DNA from: Wuchereria bancrofti
Taxonomy: Eukaryota; Nematoda; Chromadorea; Rhabditida; Onchocercidae
DNA length: 64,000 bases
Reading direction: 5' to 3'
Assembly: GCA_005281725.1 (NCBI GenBank)
Contig: SSBO01000012.1
Span: forward strand, 9,089,099-9,153,098
Positions within the stretch are counted from its first letter, which is position 1, and each line of letters opens with the position of its first letter. This document shows positions 23,263 through 38,300 of the stretch, piece after piece. The notes below the pieces were generated by a model. The model saw only the letters and a program-made list of their open reading frames with translations. It was not told where the DNA came from and ran no database searches. A program made the position numbers and the translations under genes.

Positions 23263-26200
23263 ATGCTTCAAATACATGGTAAGATAGCGATATTGGGTGT
23301 ATTCATACATGTTGTGCTATTATATTCAATATTTGATATATACTACTCGTCACCTTTGGTTACGGGCCTTCATCCTTACCCTATCACCAGTGGAAGGGGC
23401 CTAGCTGATCGTCTCGTCATTTTTTCAGCTGGTCTGTTTATCTGTTGGATTTATCATTGTTTCACTTTTCCTCACTAATTTTTCCTAGTAATCAATTCAT
23501 TATGTTGTCATCTTTTCAATAACATCAGTTCCACTTTTTACTTTGCAAAACATGCGCTTTCTTAAATTCAGATATGTTTTTACTGTTTTCAGATGGTTTG
23601 CGAGCAGATGCGTTCTTCAGTCATCCTGAAAAATCACCATTCTTACATGAAATTATTAATTCAGGCAAGGTAAATACACTCAAATTTGGTGAAGTTGCTG
23701 TGGGCATTTTTACATATTGTAATCGAGAAGTTTTGCTTAGGAGAGATAGAAGGAACTGCGTTTCAATTCTTTCAGGTTATTCATGGAAAAGAAATTTGCA
23801 TGAAATCTATTCATTTTCAGGGTTGCTGGGGTGTAAGTGTAAGTCATGTACCGACCGAATCACGTCCTGGACATGTAGCAATGCTTGCTGGCTTTTTCGA
23901 AGATGTCAGTGCTGTCGCCCGTGGCTGGAAGCATAATCCGGTTCCATTTGACAGCATCATCAATAGGTAAAACTCTAAAGCAATGTTAACACTGACAAGT
24001 AATGATAAAGCAACTTCACTTATACAGGTTTCTTTTCTAAGGTGACTTCTGTGCTGAACATGTTTATCGGTAGAGGAAATATAAGGAATGCCTGTAATAT
24101 CAAATAAGATTTAAAATTCCAGAACCAAGGCGCATGGTACGTACAATGATGATATTAGCAATATTGCAGGTCACGAGAAGCATTTGCTTTTGGTAGTCCG
24201 GACATTGTCGTGATGTTCACAAATGATGTCAGCCATGCAACCGCGATGGTTTATTCTTCTAAATTAGAAGATTTCCAGCAGAATGACGCTGCGCAACTGG
24301 ACCGGTGGGTATTCAGAGAAATAGAAGTGAGTTATTGTAGTGCATGTTTTGCAAATTTTAATTTTTGCTGAGAAACCTGAGCATTCCATAATAGTATTAA
24401 GATAAAAACTTTCAGTTTAGGAACTTCTGAACAGCGCAAATGTGACTACTGCGAAACGCTTGGCCTCAAATCGGCTTGTATTTTTCCTGCATTTACTGGG
24501 ATTGGACACAAATGGACATGGTTATAAGCCGCAATCAGATAAGTACATTGATAATATTGCAGTTGTTGATGCAGGAATTGCAAGAGTGGTACAGTTACTG
24601 AACAATTTCTTTGCTGATAACAGGTTCGTCTCTTTGGTTCAAAAAATTTCGTAGATAACTTGGGACAATAACAGTCATTATTACTGATAAGTGATGAAGC
24701 TGTTATTAGTAGTGGTTTTTCTGCTTTGCATTATCCAAGTGTTTTTTTTTAGATCTTTTCCGACAGATTTTTAGGACAGCCTTCTTATTCACCTCAGATC
24801 ACGGAATGACAGATTGGGGTTCACATGGTGCTGGTACAGAAGCCGAATTAATTACGCCGTTAGTGGTTTGGGGTCGTGGTGTACGTGGCAGCATTGTGAG
24901 GAATGAAATCAGTCAAGTAGGTCTTGTTACTCGCGTTTCCACTTTTTTTTCAAGGTATCACTTGACGCACTTATCATGCTTTGATATATACACATAATTT
25001 AAGATTGATCTGTCATCCCTGATGTCTGCTTTGCTTGGTTGTCCAATTCCAATGAATAATTTTGGAATTATACCTTTGCATCTCTTGGATGCAATGCCAA
25101 GATACAAATTTAAGGTGGCTTATGCCAATTTCAAACAGGTCTGTTGACTACTACTACTTTATTTTTACAAGAAAACTTGCATTAGGACCCTCAAGCTTTA
25201 GTAGGTGATAATAACATATCGTTTTATGTTTTTATTAGTACCTCCTTCTTTTACCTTGTGGTTTACAAAACCTTTTAACTCCATGTAAGTAGTGGAAAAA
25301 AATTGTCGTTTCAAAGAATTTTTCTATCTTTCTTCTATCGTAAGAATTTTTCTCTCGATTAATGATTTTCATAATATTGGGACCACAATTTTTCCCAGAT
25401 GCTGGAACAGTTTATTCTGAAAAGGAGTGAGAAAAAAGCTCATTCATTGCCCTTCATGTTTCGTGATTTCGACGAACTTCACCCAAAAATATTGCCCGCT
25501 ATTGAAAACGAAATCAAAAGACTTGTGACACAAAATAGGTTAGTTTCACTGAACATTGGTTTTTGTCCCCTAATCCTTGGCCAATTTAATTAAAAATTGT
25601 TGTTGATTAATCATTGACAGTCTAACCTACAAATGAATAAAATGGAAGTTAGTGGTTGGCATCTTAAGCCTCTTTTAGGTTAGTGCACACTGACTTTTGC
25701 ATACAGTCGTGCGCCATCTGAAGACGTGTTTTATTTAATGGCTAAACATAAGTCCTTGTTGTATAGGTTTGAAGCAGCTGTAGCTGTATGCTTGCAGTGG
25801 ATTCCGATTGTTCGAACCGGTTTAATTTATTTTCATCGTCACGACCGAACGCTGTTGGGATTTGCTGTTGCTTCAACATTCATCACATGGATGTTATGCG
25901 TTTATTTCATCACACTGAAGTAAAAATTTTTCGTAAATTGAATCTTGGAAGATATTATCAAAGTTGAAAGAACATAACTTCATCAACTATGATAAATTGA
26001 TTTACCAATTATTGGAAACACATTCAACGAAAAGATTAAACAGAAAGCATATGGTTGGCCTCATAAGCCTTTTTAATATGTTTAACTTTGATAAAATTTC
26101 TTTTGTTTACAGGCGTTCTTCCATAATTTTGAAGAATAACAATGTGTTGATTCTAAGCCTAAAGCAGTTTAGTGCTGTTGGCTTCATATTCACGTTGTTA

Positions 26201-28458
26201 TTACTTTTTGGATTGCAATTTATGCATACTTTATATCTGACGCTTCCGATATATCTTTCATGCGTTTGCTATAATACAGTTGGCGATTTATTTCGTTGTA
26301 ACTTGGAAAATTTTGTCATAAGTTGGCATTCAACTCATTGTTCAGAAACAAGAACAAAATGGCTTTTGTTATGCTCTTATTGGTTATTTTTAACTGTTTC
26401 AATTGGTAAGTTTTAGTGCGATGGAGGTGGATTTTTGTTTAGAACCGTGAACTGGAAATAAAGACTAAATTATGGCTCAAGTTAAATGTAAATGTCATAA
26501 TTTCAGTTATCAGGACAGAATTTGGGATGTATAATCTCTATAATATGGTCAGTAGAAAAGCTGGATTTCGGATGCGCAATTTGTAAGATCGTTTCTTTTG
26601 TCAATGAATATTGAAAAAATGAAATTTAATTGTATTTCTAGGTGTAATTCTTTCGGTCGTTGTTTCCGCTTTCATTTATCGTCCAATATTATCGGTAGAG
26701 TTTTTGGTCCTTGGTTTAATTCCAGTATCAAGGCGTGGAGAGAATCACGATGTAGTCAAGTGGTAGGTATTTAAAAATGGTGTGTATTACTTTGGTATTC
26801 AAAATTGTGTAGAAAACTTGCTGCAGTCGTCGTAATTCTTGTAAAGTTTTTTCAGTTTCAGTGAATCTAGTGTTGGAATTTTTAATACTTTACGGATTTT
26901 ATTATGTGAAGGAAGGTGTCATTATTAATTTAGCACTACATAATGATGTTATTTTGCTGATTGCATTTACAGTTTGAAATGTTTGCTGATGAAATTTTAA
27001 TTCGTCTATTCCGTGAATGTTTCTGTTTAGGAAACGAATCTGGTTGATATGTTGTTTGGCTATTGCTATATATCCTCAGTTTCCGGTGGTTGGACAAACT
27101 CCACTTCCCACAGTTTGTGCCTTATCATCTTTTTTTACCTCCCTGTTGATTTTCTGGATTTCTACTTCTCCGGTGCTGTCATCAACAAAAGCGTTGTTTC
27201 GATGCCACTCAGCTTTACATCTTCTTGCTGCAGTCGTCGTAATTCTTGTGGATACTTTCAGAGATTACAAGGTTGTTTTTAGGTATTTTGTCCTTCAAAA
27301 ACTTGCAAATATAAATGATTTATTGTAATAAGGTGCATTTTTTAGTTGTTATTAATGCTATTACGCTTAATTTGTTGGCTTTCAATTCCTACAGCGGCAG
27401 TCTTACCATTGTTTTCACCTCGATCAATTATCATTCGCCTTATCTGCTGGTTCTCATCACTTATGCTACCATACGCTTTGTTAAGTTTATCATATGAATC
27501 ATCATTTGTGTTGCTTCTATTCATTCTTCTCATCACATATGTACGCTTGGAATTTGGACACATGAATGATGGTGAATTTCTAACTATCCCATTACCAGAA
27601 CGAGATAATGAAACGAAGCTATTAGCAGGTCAGTCGTTTGCGGACTTGAATTTAACTAAATGTTGCAATTGGAATACTTTGAAATATAACAAGAAGTCTC
27701 GGCTTATCTCTGTTAATGAAATTCTGATGCTTTCCAAGTTTTCTCAGTCCACTGGTTTCGTATTCATTTCAGGTGTTAGTGATACGAATTTTAGTGAATG
27801 GCTGCAAGGTTTAATCTTGGTTATCCTAATCGAAGCGGCTTTTTTCGGTACGGGTAATATTGCCTCATTAAACAGTTTTAATCCATCATTCTTACGATGT
27901 TTCATATCTGTATTTTCTCCGTTTACGATGACAGCTATGCTAATTTTCAAAATATTGTTACCACTTTTGGGCGTTACTTTTACATATGCCATTATTGTTC
28001 GATTAAAAAAGATCTTAATAGCGAAGTTATCGATGATACTGTTAATCATTTCCGATACAATGGCTTTGGTAATTTTTTGCAGATTTAATTTTAGTTTGTC
28101 TTGATGTCATCAATCATTTTCGTAAAATAAGTTATTAACTCTCATTTTATAGTTTAATAGATCGTAATGCTCCAATTATAGAAGTTCTTCATATAAGATC
28201 GATTTGCAATATTATGGGTGTTAATTTCAGGTCTTCTTCTTTCGATTAGTGGATGAAGGGAGTTGGATGGATATTGGTAGCAGCATAAGTCATTATTCAG
28301 TGTGCATGTTATTAACCGTTATAGTGTATATTCTGTTGAATTTCACTGAGTACCTGCTTCCTCTTTCACTGAGTAAAGCTACGCGCAAAGAGAGAATGAC
28401 AGTCCAATGCAGACGTATATATTCCCTGACCTTAAAAACAGGGAAAAATATCGTTTAA
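23263..28458 (+). CDS. pign-1: GPI ethanolamine phosphate transferase 1 (PIG-N)
   Basis: An ER membrane enzyme that adds ethanolamine phosphate to the first mannose of the GPI anchor precursor. The start (MLQIHGK) leads into a signal-anchor helix and [12 protein letters not shown], as in other PIG-N proteins. The lumenal alkaline-phosphatase-type domain follows over exons 23263-23431, 23593-23669, 23821-23966, 24170-24326, 24421-24623, 24775-24916 and about 25003-25137. Its motifs are [32 protein letters not shown] and [14 protein letters not shown], which hold the metal ligands. The C-terminal multi-span PigN domain extends from about 25706, with [15 protein letters not shown] and [10 protein letters not shown] near 27840-27930. 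The last exon has [15 protein letters not shown] and ends in a TAA at 28458. Borders of the exons between 25900 and 27350 are approximate. The gene converges on arx-7. Confidence 0.95.
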
Positions 28459-29515
28459 TTCTTTTTTCTAATGCACAAATTTCTTAAAAAAAATATTCCC
28501 TAGGGAAATCGGATATGAAGTGTTTATGAATACGGTAGTTGTTCCAGAATATCAATCAGGGTTCCGTTCCAGAATGCAACTCTCTCATGCCATATAATGG
28601 TGATTGCATTTAATTTAACCTGAATGACATGGACTTTCAATCATTCATAGAGTATGTTCCCACAATACTTTATCTACATAACATATAGGTCTATTGACCC
28701 AGCTGCTAAACAAATTCGACTCATTTGTCTACTAGAAATAGTTCTCAACTTTTTCCTCACTTCCTGCTGTTTGTTCCCGAGGACTATAGTAAAGCCATAT
28801 ACCTTTAACTGACATCTTGAATGAGGAATGATGTAACTCACATGTGAACTCCGCGGTAAATTATGAGACATTTGCATATTCTGTATAGTGCACCAGGGCG
28901 CTTTGTAAATAGTATCGTGCTTTGTTTACCATTATGATGAGATCCCGATATGAAAATGTGAAAAGCCCTGCATTTAGAAGTACTAACAGTATGCTCACTC
29001 CAATTCATTCATTGTAATATGTACTCTTCTAATGGATTACTTAATGCAAACTATTACCATATTGTTTTTTTTTTTGCTCTGGAAAAGGCTTACTGCACAA
29101 TTGTTAAAACTGTTTTCTGCAGTCTGTTGATTCTGGTCTTGCAGATGTTAAATTACTCATATAGAAGTTTCTCAAGATGGATCTTCTGCTAATAAAAAGT
29201 AAAGAATTTTACTGCTCAAGTACAACTTCATTTATAACAACTGATAGTATCCATATATAGCACATAGCGAAACTAACTGTTTGTCTGAATGTTTGAATAT
29301 ATCTCAGCTGCACAAGGATACAAAACTTTGCTCATAAAACTTAAACACGACCGAAGGAAAAACCAGCCTGAGTAAAGTGAGGAGGTGTACATTACAACAG
29401 AAGTTGGGTTTAAGTTTAATATGAGGTACAATTTCCCACAATCCAAGTTGCGAATGATCCCCCAAATATTCAATTTTAGAACTAAGGTAAGACGTATAAA
29501 TATCAAAAGCAAAAA
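28459..29515. other. Intergenic, convergent 3' ends of PIGN and arx-7
   Basis: AT-rich sequence with a few short frames on both strands (for example minus 28674-28877 and 29273-29512) that show no domain. It presumably holds both 3' UTRs. No RNA gene or repeat recognised. Confidence 0.5.
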
Positions 29516-30873
29516 TCACAACCTCTGTCGATCACAAAATACACGAATTATAGCACCATATCCGCCACGAGCTAATACCTAAAACACAGTAGACTTATCA
29601 TGATTCAATGCAAGATGAAAGTAGTATGAAACATTAATAAGCCACGAAGAGTCCTTAATTTTCTAGCATTAATTATGAAATTCCATTACATATGCCAACA
29701 ATTTCCAGCTGCTACTTGGTATAAAACAGAGAATATTACTTGAACTGCCGCATTTCAAAACTATTCAAAACTATCCGACTCCATAGCATTCAAAGTTGAA
29801 GTATCTGGTGGATATGGTTTAGCAAATGAGTCTAAAGTATAGTAAGTCAGTGATGAGGACTGCATATATTAACAATAAACATCCAAAATATAAGATTTTC
29901 GAAACAATTAAGACTTAATTAAAAGAAGGCGATATCAGTGGAAGCTTGCCAAAGACGTAACGGTTAAAATAAGCCTGATGTATTAACACATAAAATGACT
30001 TGAAATTACCTGAGCATGCCATGACAAGAGATACTGACAAGTAGCGTTATCAGCCTGAGTATCCATCGCCTTATATATGAACTTCATCAGAAGGTTTACT
30101 TCATCATCTGTTAAGCTCTTGACCACACTTTCGATATCGGCAATCTTCACATTCATCAAAACTTTTGTTACTAGAGCGGTTGAACGATCTTTTATCGCCT
30201 ACAATCATTTATGTTAATTTATAAATTTGCTGAAATATTTGAGATATGGCACATCCCCAAACAAAAAAAAACTATGAAACCAAAATCAGTTCTATTAAAT
30301 CTACTGTAGTCTAATTTTGTGACAAAATTTCCGATTGACTGCTACTTTCTTTAACCGCCCTCCCCTGCTGCCCCACGTGAAAATTTGAGACAAACCAGTG
30401 AAGGGAACATTGTTTTGAAAGGATTGGAAACATTGTTTCAATCCTTTCAGGAGAAGATTTGAAGTGTAAGGATTTCGCAGGATCCAGGAATTACGTAACT
30501 AAACTATGTAACAAACTCTTACTTCTGTATGCACTGCAGTGCATACATAAACAACTCATGGTATTAAATACTCTGTCTTGTTTCTTTCCTCATTTCGTTC
30601 TCTTCTCCAGATAAAATTGTTAATCAAAAAAAAAAATTTACTAACAGAAAAAAAAAATTTAAAGTAAACCTGGTTTTTACACTTTAATGGTGGGTTTGAT
30701 AATGACGCTTTCAATGCTTCTTGCAATTTAGCCGACTGCAGTAACTGATTAACAAGTCGTTCATCTGGCCCAATTCCGGGAGTTTCCGCATCTTCACAAT
30801 CCACAAATTTTTCTGGATCGAAAGCATCAACATCCAGCTTCCGATAACTTGTGTTTTCGAGGTTTTTTGCCAT
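29516..30873 (-). CDS. arx-7: Arp2/3 complex subunit 5 (p16-Arc)
   Basis: The small subunit of the Arp2/3 complex that nucleates branched actin filaments in the cytoplasm. Three exons join in frame: 30670-30873, 30010-30198 and 29516-29578, giving 151 residues, the normal length of ARPC5. Exon 1 begins MAKNLENTSYRKLDVD and includes DPEKFVDCED and SNPPLKCKNQ. Exon 2 reads AIKDRSTALVTKVLM, then VNLLMKFIYKAMD and LLSWHAQ. Exon 3 is VLARGGYGAIIRVFCDRQRL before a TGA. All introns are GT-AG. A TTTTAG acceptor at 30894-30895, 21 nt upstream of the ATG, suggests a trans-spliced or 5'-UTR-spliced mRNA. The next gene upstream, hcf-1, is divergent. Confidence 0.96.
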
Positions 30874-32392
30874 TTACTAATCGTGATTTCCTCCTAAAAG
30901 AATCACAATTCACAAGAAAATGTGTTTGAAACTCAACCGTAAATCAATGAAGCATAACAGATGGACCAGTTCTACCATCACTATAAGCCTTCCAGAATTC
31001 TAGAAACCATATGAGTATTCCCATACCTTGTAAATGATGCATCTTGTCAAATTTATTTTCCTGTTCATCACATCTCCGCATAGCGAATAAGGTGAGAAAA
31101 TTATAATAAGTGATACCGACCGGAACATCGCACCTATCACCGGATAATTTAAACCTGAACCGTAAATTATTACTTCATCCTATCATATGTCTCAGTACAT
31201 CTTACTCTCATTTCTGACCAAACAGGGATCTCCGCAGGTAAAACCAATTAGATGACAGTATTCAGTCTTCTCAACCAGACGAGAAAGAATGGAAGAAATA
31301 GGATGTGCTCGACGAGCAGCCGGAAATGATTGTAACAAGGAAATTTGCGGTTCGGATTGCGTGGGTGTTAGTTACGCGTGATCGGACAACTGGGTAAGGG
31401 GCCTATTTGGCCCTCATTTTTTCGAGCTGTTCCATTTATCGGTGGTCGGATTCTGTTCATCTCTACACCTGAATTCCAAATTTCTGAATATCTCTGAATT
31501 TTTGTCATAAATCATTAATCAGGTATACTTTTATGTTCATTGATTTCATTTTCACTTCCGTTTTTTTATTTTTTCTATTTCCTTCTTTACTTTCGTCAAT
31601 TTTTATACGCATAATTATATGGCATTAACATTTTTGAGATATTATTTTTATGATAGGATGTAGTGGAATTGGTCTCTTTGAAGAAGCATTTGCATTGAAA
31701 AATGAAAGAAAAAGAGAAAAGGGAGAAATATTGATTTGTAAAATGACTTTTGTCAGCATTTATCAAATACCATTTCCATTATTATCGAAATAGAACATTA
31801 CTTTTTTCTCACAGAATTGTTCATAATTATTATTCATTTCCTCAGCATCAAGGTTTTAAGAGCCTAGAAAAGGAAAAAGCTCGTTTCATCGTGGTTAGTT
31901 TCCCGTTTTATCATGGCTTAAAATTAAAAGTTCTTGTTTCGACCCATACAATTTTAGCTTGATTTAGTATAACTTGACATTAACCAACTTTTTCTTTACT
32001 GCTTTTATATATTTGAACAATTCTCCTGCTGTAATACGTTTTCTACATATATTTCACAGTCTTGTGTTTCTTTCTGCGACAATTTTCAGTAATAAAATTT
32101 TGTGGAAAATTGTAAAATTATCATCTAAAACTATTGAAAATGGAATACGATAAGGCTTAAATTTGGCATAATTCCGGATTATAATAAATTGTTTATTTTG
32201 GATGAGATGTTTAAGCAGTAAGTAATGAAATGGAGAGCATACTGTGTGGCAGGGCGGACAAGTCGATCAAACTTGTTGTATAGGTCAAAACAAAAATTTT
32301 TAGCTGTTTAAATTTGATTAAGGAAATTGTAACTTTTAAACTCTCTTGAAGGAGTGTATTTCTTTTATACATAATTTTAGTACAACAAAGAG
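30874..32392. promoter_or_regulatory. Divergent intergenic region between arx-7 and hcf-1
   Basis: About 1.5 kb separating two divergently transcribed genes, so it must contain both promoters unless one uses a distant start. I see no coding exon, repeat or TATA box I would trust. The hcf-1 side ends with an acceptor TTTTAG at 32379-32380, 12 nt before the ATG. Confidence 0.45.
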
Positions 32393-35300
32393 ATGAATGC
32401 AGCAAAGCGCGGAAGGTCAAGTAATGCACTACCAACACTAAAATGGAAGAAAGTAGTAAACACAACGGGCCCTACCCCACGGTAGGTTTCACTGAAATCA
32501 AGGTTGTAGTTTATAGATTATCACACTAAAAAAAGTAAAAAAACTAAACTTGCTTCCAACTACCCATATTTATGGGAGAAATTCAGGTGGTAGAACGAAT
32601 CTTCTTCGTTTGAACTCACTTTGACAATCAGAAAAGTTTGGATTGGTTCAGGTGTAGTTTTTTTCTTATTACTTGATATAATTATTCACATAAAGCACTT
32701 TTTTTTTTTTAATTCTATCACTTATTAGACCGCGCCACGGTCATCGAGCAGTTTCGATTAAAGATCTGATGATAGTTTTTGGTGGAGGCAATGAAGGTAT
32801 CGTCGATGAGCTGCACGTGTATAATACAGGTTGTTTTTGGCTTTTCCTCTGGAAAACTTCCTGAAAGCCGCTTTTATGTGGGTATTATGTATGTTGGTAA
32901 TGGATATGTTGGTTTTCTTGCGACTAACAAAGCTATTATAATTGAGCATGACAAGTCTTTAATAATATGTATACTTTTCTTTGTGCTTTGTGTTTTATCA
33001 ATAACATTCTTTTGTGCTTGATCATCGATGTGTGTCTGAAGGGATACGTACTTTATAATTATGCGAAACTGTTGAATCAAAACAATCTCTTTTTCCTTCA
33101 CTTACAGCAACAAATCAGTGGTTTGTTCCGGCTGTCAAAGGTGAAGTACCAGCTGGATGTGCAGCCTATGGCATTATTTGTGATGGTACTAAAATTTACC
33201 TGTTTGGCGGTATGGTTGAATATGGAAGGTTTGTGTTTTAAGCTTTCACTAAGCAGATGTTTCTTAACCAGGTTCTTTGCGTGTGGAGTAAGGTGTGGAA
33301 GTGCAATGTATCAAGCATTTTTTCATAGTTGCTTCAGAATACCAATTTAATTTTAGATATTCCGCAGACCTTTATGAACTTCAAGCTAGTAAATGGGAGT
33401 GGAAACGCTTACGACCGCGGCCACCAAAAACTGGACAACCTGCTCCGTGTGCTCGTTTGGGTCATTCTTTCACGCTTGCTTCAAATCAGGTGGAGTTTAC
33501 TTGAAGTGGAAATTATAGGTGATCGTAGTTTTATATGTGGCGAGAAGATGTAGTTTTGTTTTTCTTTCGGCTTTAGGTTTGTTATATATTTGGCGGTTTG
33601 GCTAACGCTAGTGACGATCCGAAAAATAATGTTCCACGCTACTTGAATGATTTGTATGTTTTGGACCTCAATAAAGCAAATAATCTGCAGTGGGAATCTC
33701 CTGATGTTAGTTGTAAATTTCCAAGTTCGAATCAGCAATTTTTTTTTTATTGAATGAAATTGAATCTCAAATAAATGTCAAAAACTACAGATTATCACAA
33801 TAACATGTCTTCTACATTAACTTGTATAAGTTTACTGCACTATGTAATTTGAATTCTTTCTTGATCCATTTAAATGGCTCTTGAAACTTTGAAATGTCAA
33901 CCAATTAGCACTTTAAGTAATGCCAATAAAATAGAACAATTTTCTCAACCATTCTCTTAAACGAAAGAGAATGGTTGAGAACATCCGCATACACAAATGA
34001 CAAGATAACTTTTGCTGTCTTATACAGTCATCTCCCATTAATTTATCATCTCCTTTATTGTAGACATATGGGTCTCCTCCGCCTCCACGTGAGTCACATT
34101 CTGCAGTCATAGTAGAAAATAATGGTGAAAATCGACAAATGATAATCTTTGGTGGCATGAATGGCTGTCGTCTTGGTGATTTGTGGTTTTTAGATCTTAT
34201 CTCAATGACATGGACGAAGCCTGAAGTTGGTGGGATTCCACCCCTACCACGTTCGCTTCATTCTGCTAATATCATTGCTGAAAGGTGCTTTTGTCAAATT
34301 TGGAACAAATATCTCCTAGAATCTCAATTAAATATATTGAGGAACGGAATTTAATTACTTCAAGATTAATATAACAGTAATTTGATGAGTCCGACCCTCC
34401 AATTCTCTTCAGCCATTAATCAAAGGGAAAAAAGGATTAAATAGATTAATTCTAAACGGTGAACTGACGTATTTGCATAAGCCAACCTGAACAAACTCGA
34501 TAATCATCAAGGGTAGAATTTATTAGTAAAATATTTGTCTAAATCGTATTATTGTAATTCTATATTCAGAATGATAGTGTTCGGCGGATGGGTGCCTCTT
34601 TTAACTCCCGACACGAAACTACAGCAGGTCGAAAAAGAATGGAAATGCACAAACACACTCGCTTCCTTGAACTTACATACAATGTGCTGGGAAGATCTGT
34701 CGTTAGAACTTCTTGAATGTAAGTGACAATTCATAAGTGATGTTTCTGATGTTTAGAATCATTTCAGAGCTATATTCCGCAATAAAATTAGGTGGCAATG
34801 CCAAATCTTTGCTTTTTAGCGTATCAATATCACTATGATGTTACAGTGAAACGCTATAATTGATGTAGGAATTGATAAATTTAGCCGCGGTACCCAGAGC
34901 TCGAGCAGGACACAGTGCAGTTGTTATTAATAAACGTTTGTATGTTTGGTCTGGAAGAGATGGTTATCGTAAAGCCTGGAATAATCAGGTATTATCTTTA
35001 TTGGTAACGGAGATTCGAGATCCCAAGAAATCTTTATTTCATTATAACAAGTCTTTGACAAATATTCCAGTATATCTGCTCTCGGAGGATTCGCTGCAAG
35101 TATCGGCTTCATGGCAGTGGTTTATCGCTTTCCTTTGAAATTTGCTGCAAGATATTTTAGGTTTGTTGTAAAGATATGTGGTATCTGGAAACAGACAAAC
35201 CTGACGCACCTGGACGTGTGCAGCTTATTCGTGCTACAGTATCGGGTTTGGAAGTATGTTGGAATGCTGTACCTACAGCTGAAGCATACTTTTTGCAGTT

Positions 35301-38300
35301 ACGTAAATTTGAGACAAAACCTGATGACAGTTAGTTTTATATTTAATTAGGCCAAAGTACAGTCGAATTTCACTTCCTGAAGTTTTGATACTCAATTGTT
35401 CAGTTTTAAGAAAATAAATAATACTGTCATGTTATTTCGACTGTGGAGTTTTACAAATGATAGATTTCAAAATATCAATGTTCATAGTATTTTAAATTAA
35501 ACTTTAGTATATTTATGTAGATCAGTTTAATTTATTTGAATCCCGCGCTAAGTGAAGAAATCACTACGAAAAAAAAAATCAAACTCTTACAAGTAACCCT
35601 AAAGGTCTTAGTCGAAAAAGAGACAAGGGAAGTTCCAATGAATTCGAAGAGAATTGGAAAGTTCAGACTTCATATTGCTAAAATAAGCGCAAATTTTTTA
35701 GTTATCAGATCAGCATCTAGTTTTCGTTTGGCAGCGACAGGAAAACCGTTGGCAGGGAAAGTAATCGCAATTCGGAGTGCTGCAGCTAGTGGACCGCAAG
35801 TAATGAAAGTAGTCAGAAGTGCACCTGGTGGTGCAGCAGCTATTATGGGCCAAGGTCCTCGCGGGCATTTTCTGCGCGTTTTACCTGCGCCAAGGTTCAC
35901 CACTGCAAATCAGGTGAATTTGTTGTTTGTTCCTGTACTTTCTGTTCATTGTTCATTTTTTTTCCGTAAGGTTATAAATTGATACGTTCCATTTCTGCAT
36001 CCGCATGCATATGATTTTGACTTACTCTCTCCTAAAGAAAAACGAAGAAAAGGCGTTCTAAAAAAATGAAAAGCTTTTAATTGCATCATATAACTGGATT
36101 TTTTTTTTCGTTTTTTTTTTTTTGAAGTCGCTGAGTTTTTCTTCTTTGCTTTTGGGTTTTCTGCAGTTAATGCACGACTTCACGGATTCTTTCGTCTTTA
36201 TTAGTATAAATCTTTCAGTTTTATATTTTCAAGGCTTTTATGTGGTACTTTTCACCTTTCAGTGCTATTTTTCATGTTTCATTTCAGAATATTTTATATG
36301 ACTTGTAACCATCTCTCACCTTAAAAAATTTGTTTTATCTGTGTCATCCTTTATCTGTGAAAGTGTTATTTGCTTAGTTTGCTCTTTTTACTATTTGGTT
36401 GCTGTAATTTGAGGTATTTAGCCTCATTTAACTTTTATTAAGCCATGTTATTCGTTTTGTGGCATCGGAAGTTTTGTCTCCTTTTTTGGTACTTCAACAA
36501 GGGAGTAAGAGAGACATCACATACACGAGTTATCATACTGAGTCAACTTCCCGAATTTCTATATTCTTCTTTCGTAACAGCTTAGGCTAGATACTTCCTT
36601 ATCCTCTCGTTTTCCTTGCTAATGATTTCGATCTGTGCTTTCGTAACACTGCACTAGTGATTAAGTTTCGGGTTTTTTACCGTACTGCACACTGACTTCT
36701 TTCGAATATGGTTCTTCTTGGAATAACCATTTTACTTTTTCCAGCTTATGCTCTCTGCATATATTCGATGAATTATTTTTCATTTACTCACTACTAACTA
36801 GGTATAGTATACTGAGAAGCACGTGATGTGCAAGTCGAAGTCGATTCATACGTTTTCGCGATCAATTTGACTTTGTGCTAGTGCTGCTTTAGGAAATGAT
36901 GTCTCAACTGTGATGGCAAACACAACGATGTCGGCTTTTCGAAATGAAATAACGATTAGTAGTATTAGCGGCTTATCTTGATCGTGTTACGTGGAGTCAC
37001 TTTTTTGAGCATGTTGCATGAGGCAGTTGCCGATTCGGATAAAAATTACTGCAGCACAGTGTCGCCATCTTTTCTGCATTTCAAGTAGTATGTACCATAA
37101 TTTTAGGCGGCTATTGTCAAACATCCAGCTGCAAAAGCGATTCTAGTGACTAAGGCACCTGGAGCTGGCTATACCGCACCACATAAATTATTATTCCTGC
37201 AGCAGACGAATTGTCCCACTGTATCTGCCTCAAATGTTAGTACTGGAGACAGTCCGCAACTGGCGGTTGTTGAATCTGTGTCAGCACACGTTGTTCAGTC
37301 TGGAAACAGCAGTGCAGAACCGGCGGCAATTGCTACGGAACATGCACCATCGATTTCCACACAAGGAACAACATATACCACTCCAGTGATGCCAAATGTT
37401 GATGTTCGTAACAAATTTATCACTCCATTAAGAACGTTGTAAGGAAGTGACTTTTTGTCGACTTCAGGTTGTCATCTTGCTCTCTGTAATGTATTGGGAG
37501 TCTTTCTAATCTGGACGAAAATGACGCTTGGTTTATATGAATTTCTTGTTTCTTATTTATGATTATTTCAGGTCGGCTTGCCACAAAATCTTCTGGATGA
37601 AACGGCTCCAGATAGTGAAACCTGTGTTATTCAAAATGCTGATGCATCTGAACAACATGTAAAGCAGTCATCTGATACTGCTACTGGTGCCTATCGTTCA
37701 TCTGGATTTATTACACAAGATACAAAAAAAACGAATGTGTCACCACTGGGTACTGCTCATATGCAGACGGTTACTAAGGTATGGAATTTACGTATGTTTA
37801 TTAAATATTCCACGTCACATTATAGTGTATCGAAACCTGAAAAAAGGTTTGTTGTTTTGAAATAAATCCGTTCTTATCAATCGTTCGGCATATATTTCAG
37901 TAAATAATTAGAAAGTAGGTCCAGAATACGCTTCTAGGAATAATTTCTGGGGACATAGTTATAGGAAGTTTTCGAAATGTGAAGCGACTTTAATTGTGGA
38001 TGTAGTAAAGTTAGTTTTCAAAACTAATTTATCTCCATATTTTCGTATATATTTAGGTTCAATGTACACCATCTGGAGATGCAGTAGCTTCATCTAAAAT
38101 AATGCGACCAAAAACAAGTGTAATAACAATAGCTACTTTACCTCCTACTGATACTCAACTTGAATTGTCCTCAGCTGACGTTACTCCGGAAAAATCTCCC
38201 ATGGAAAAGGATGTAAAGAATGAGAATGAAGCAAATTCGGCAAGCAGTGCTGGCAGTAATGAACGTGGTAGCGATTGCTTTCATAAACCAATATTTCCTT

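Noticed and set aside
27342..28049. Minus-strand frames opposite PIGN (27342-27563, 27744-28049)
   Set aside because: They are antisense shadows of a long membrane-domain exon of PIGN that matches the family throughout.
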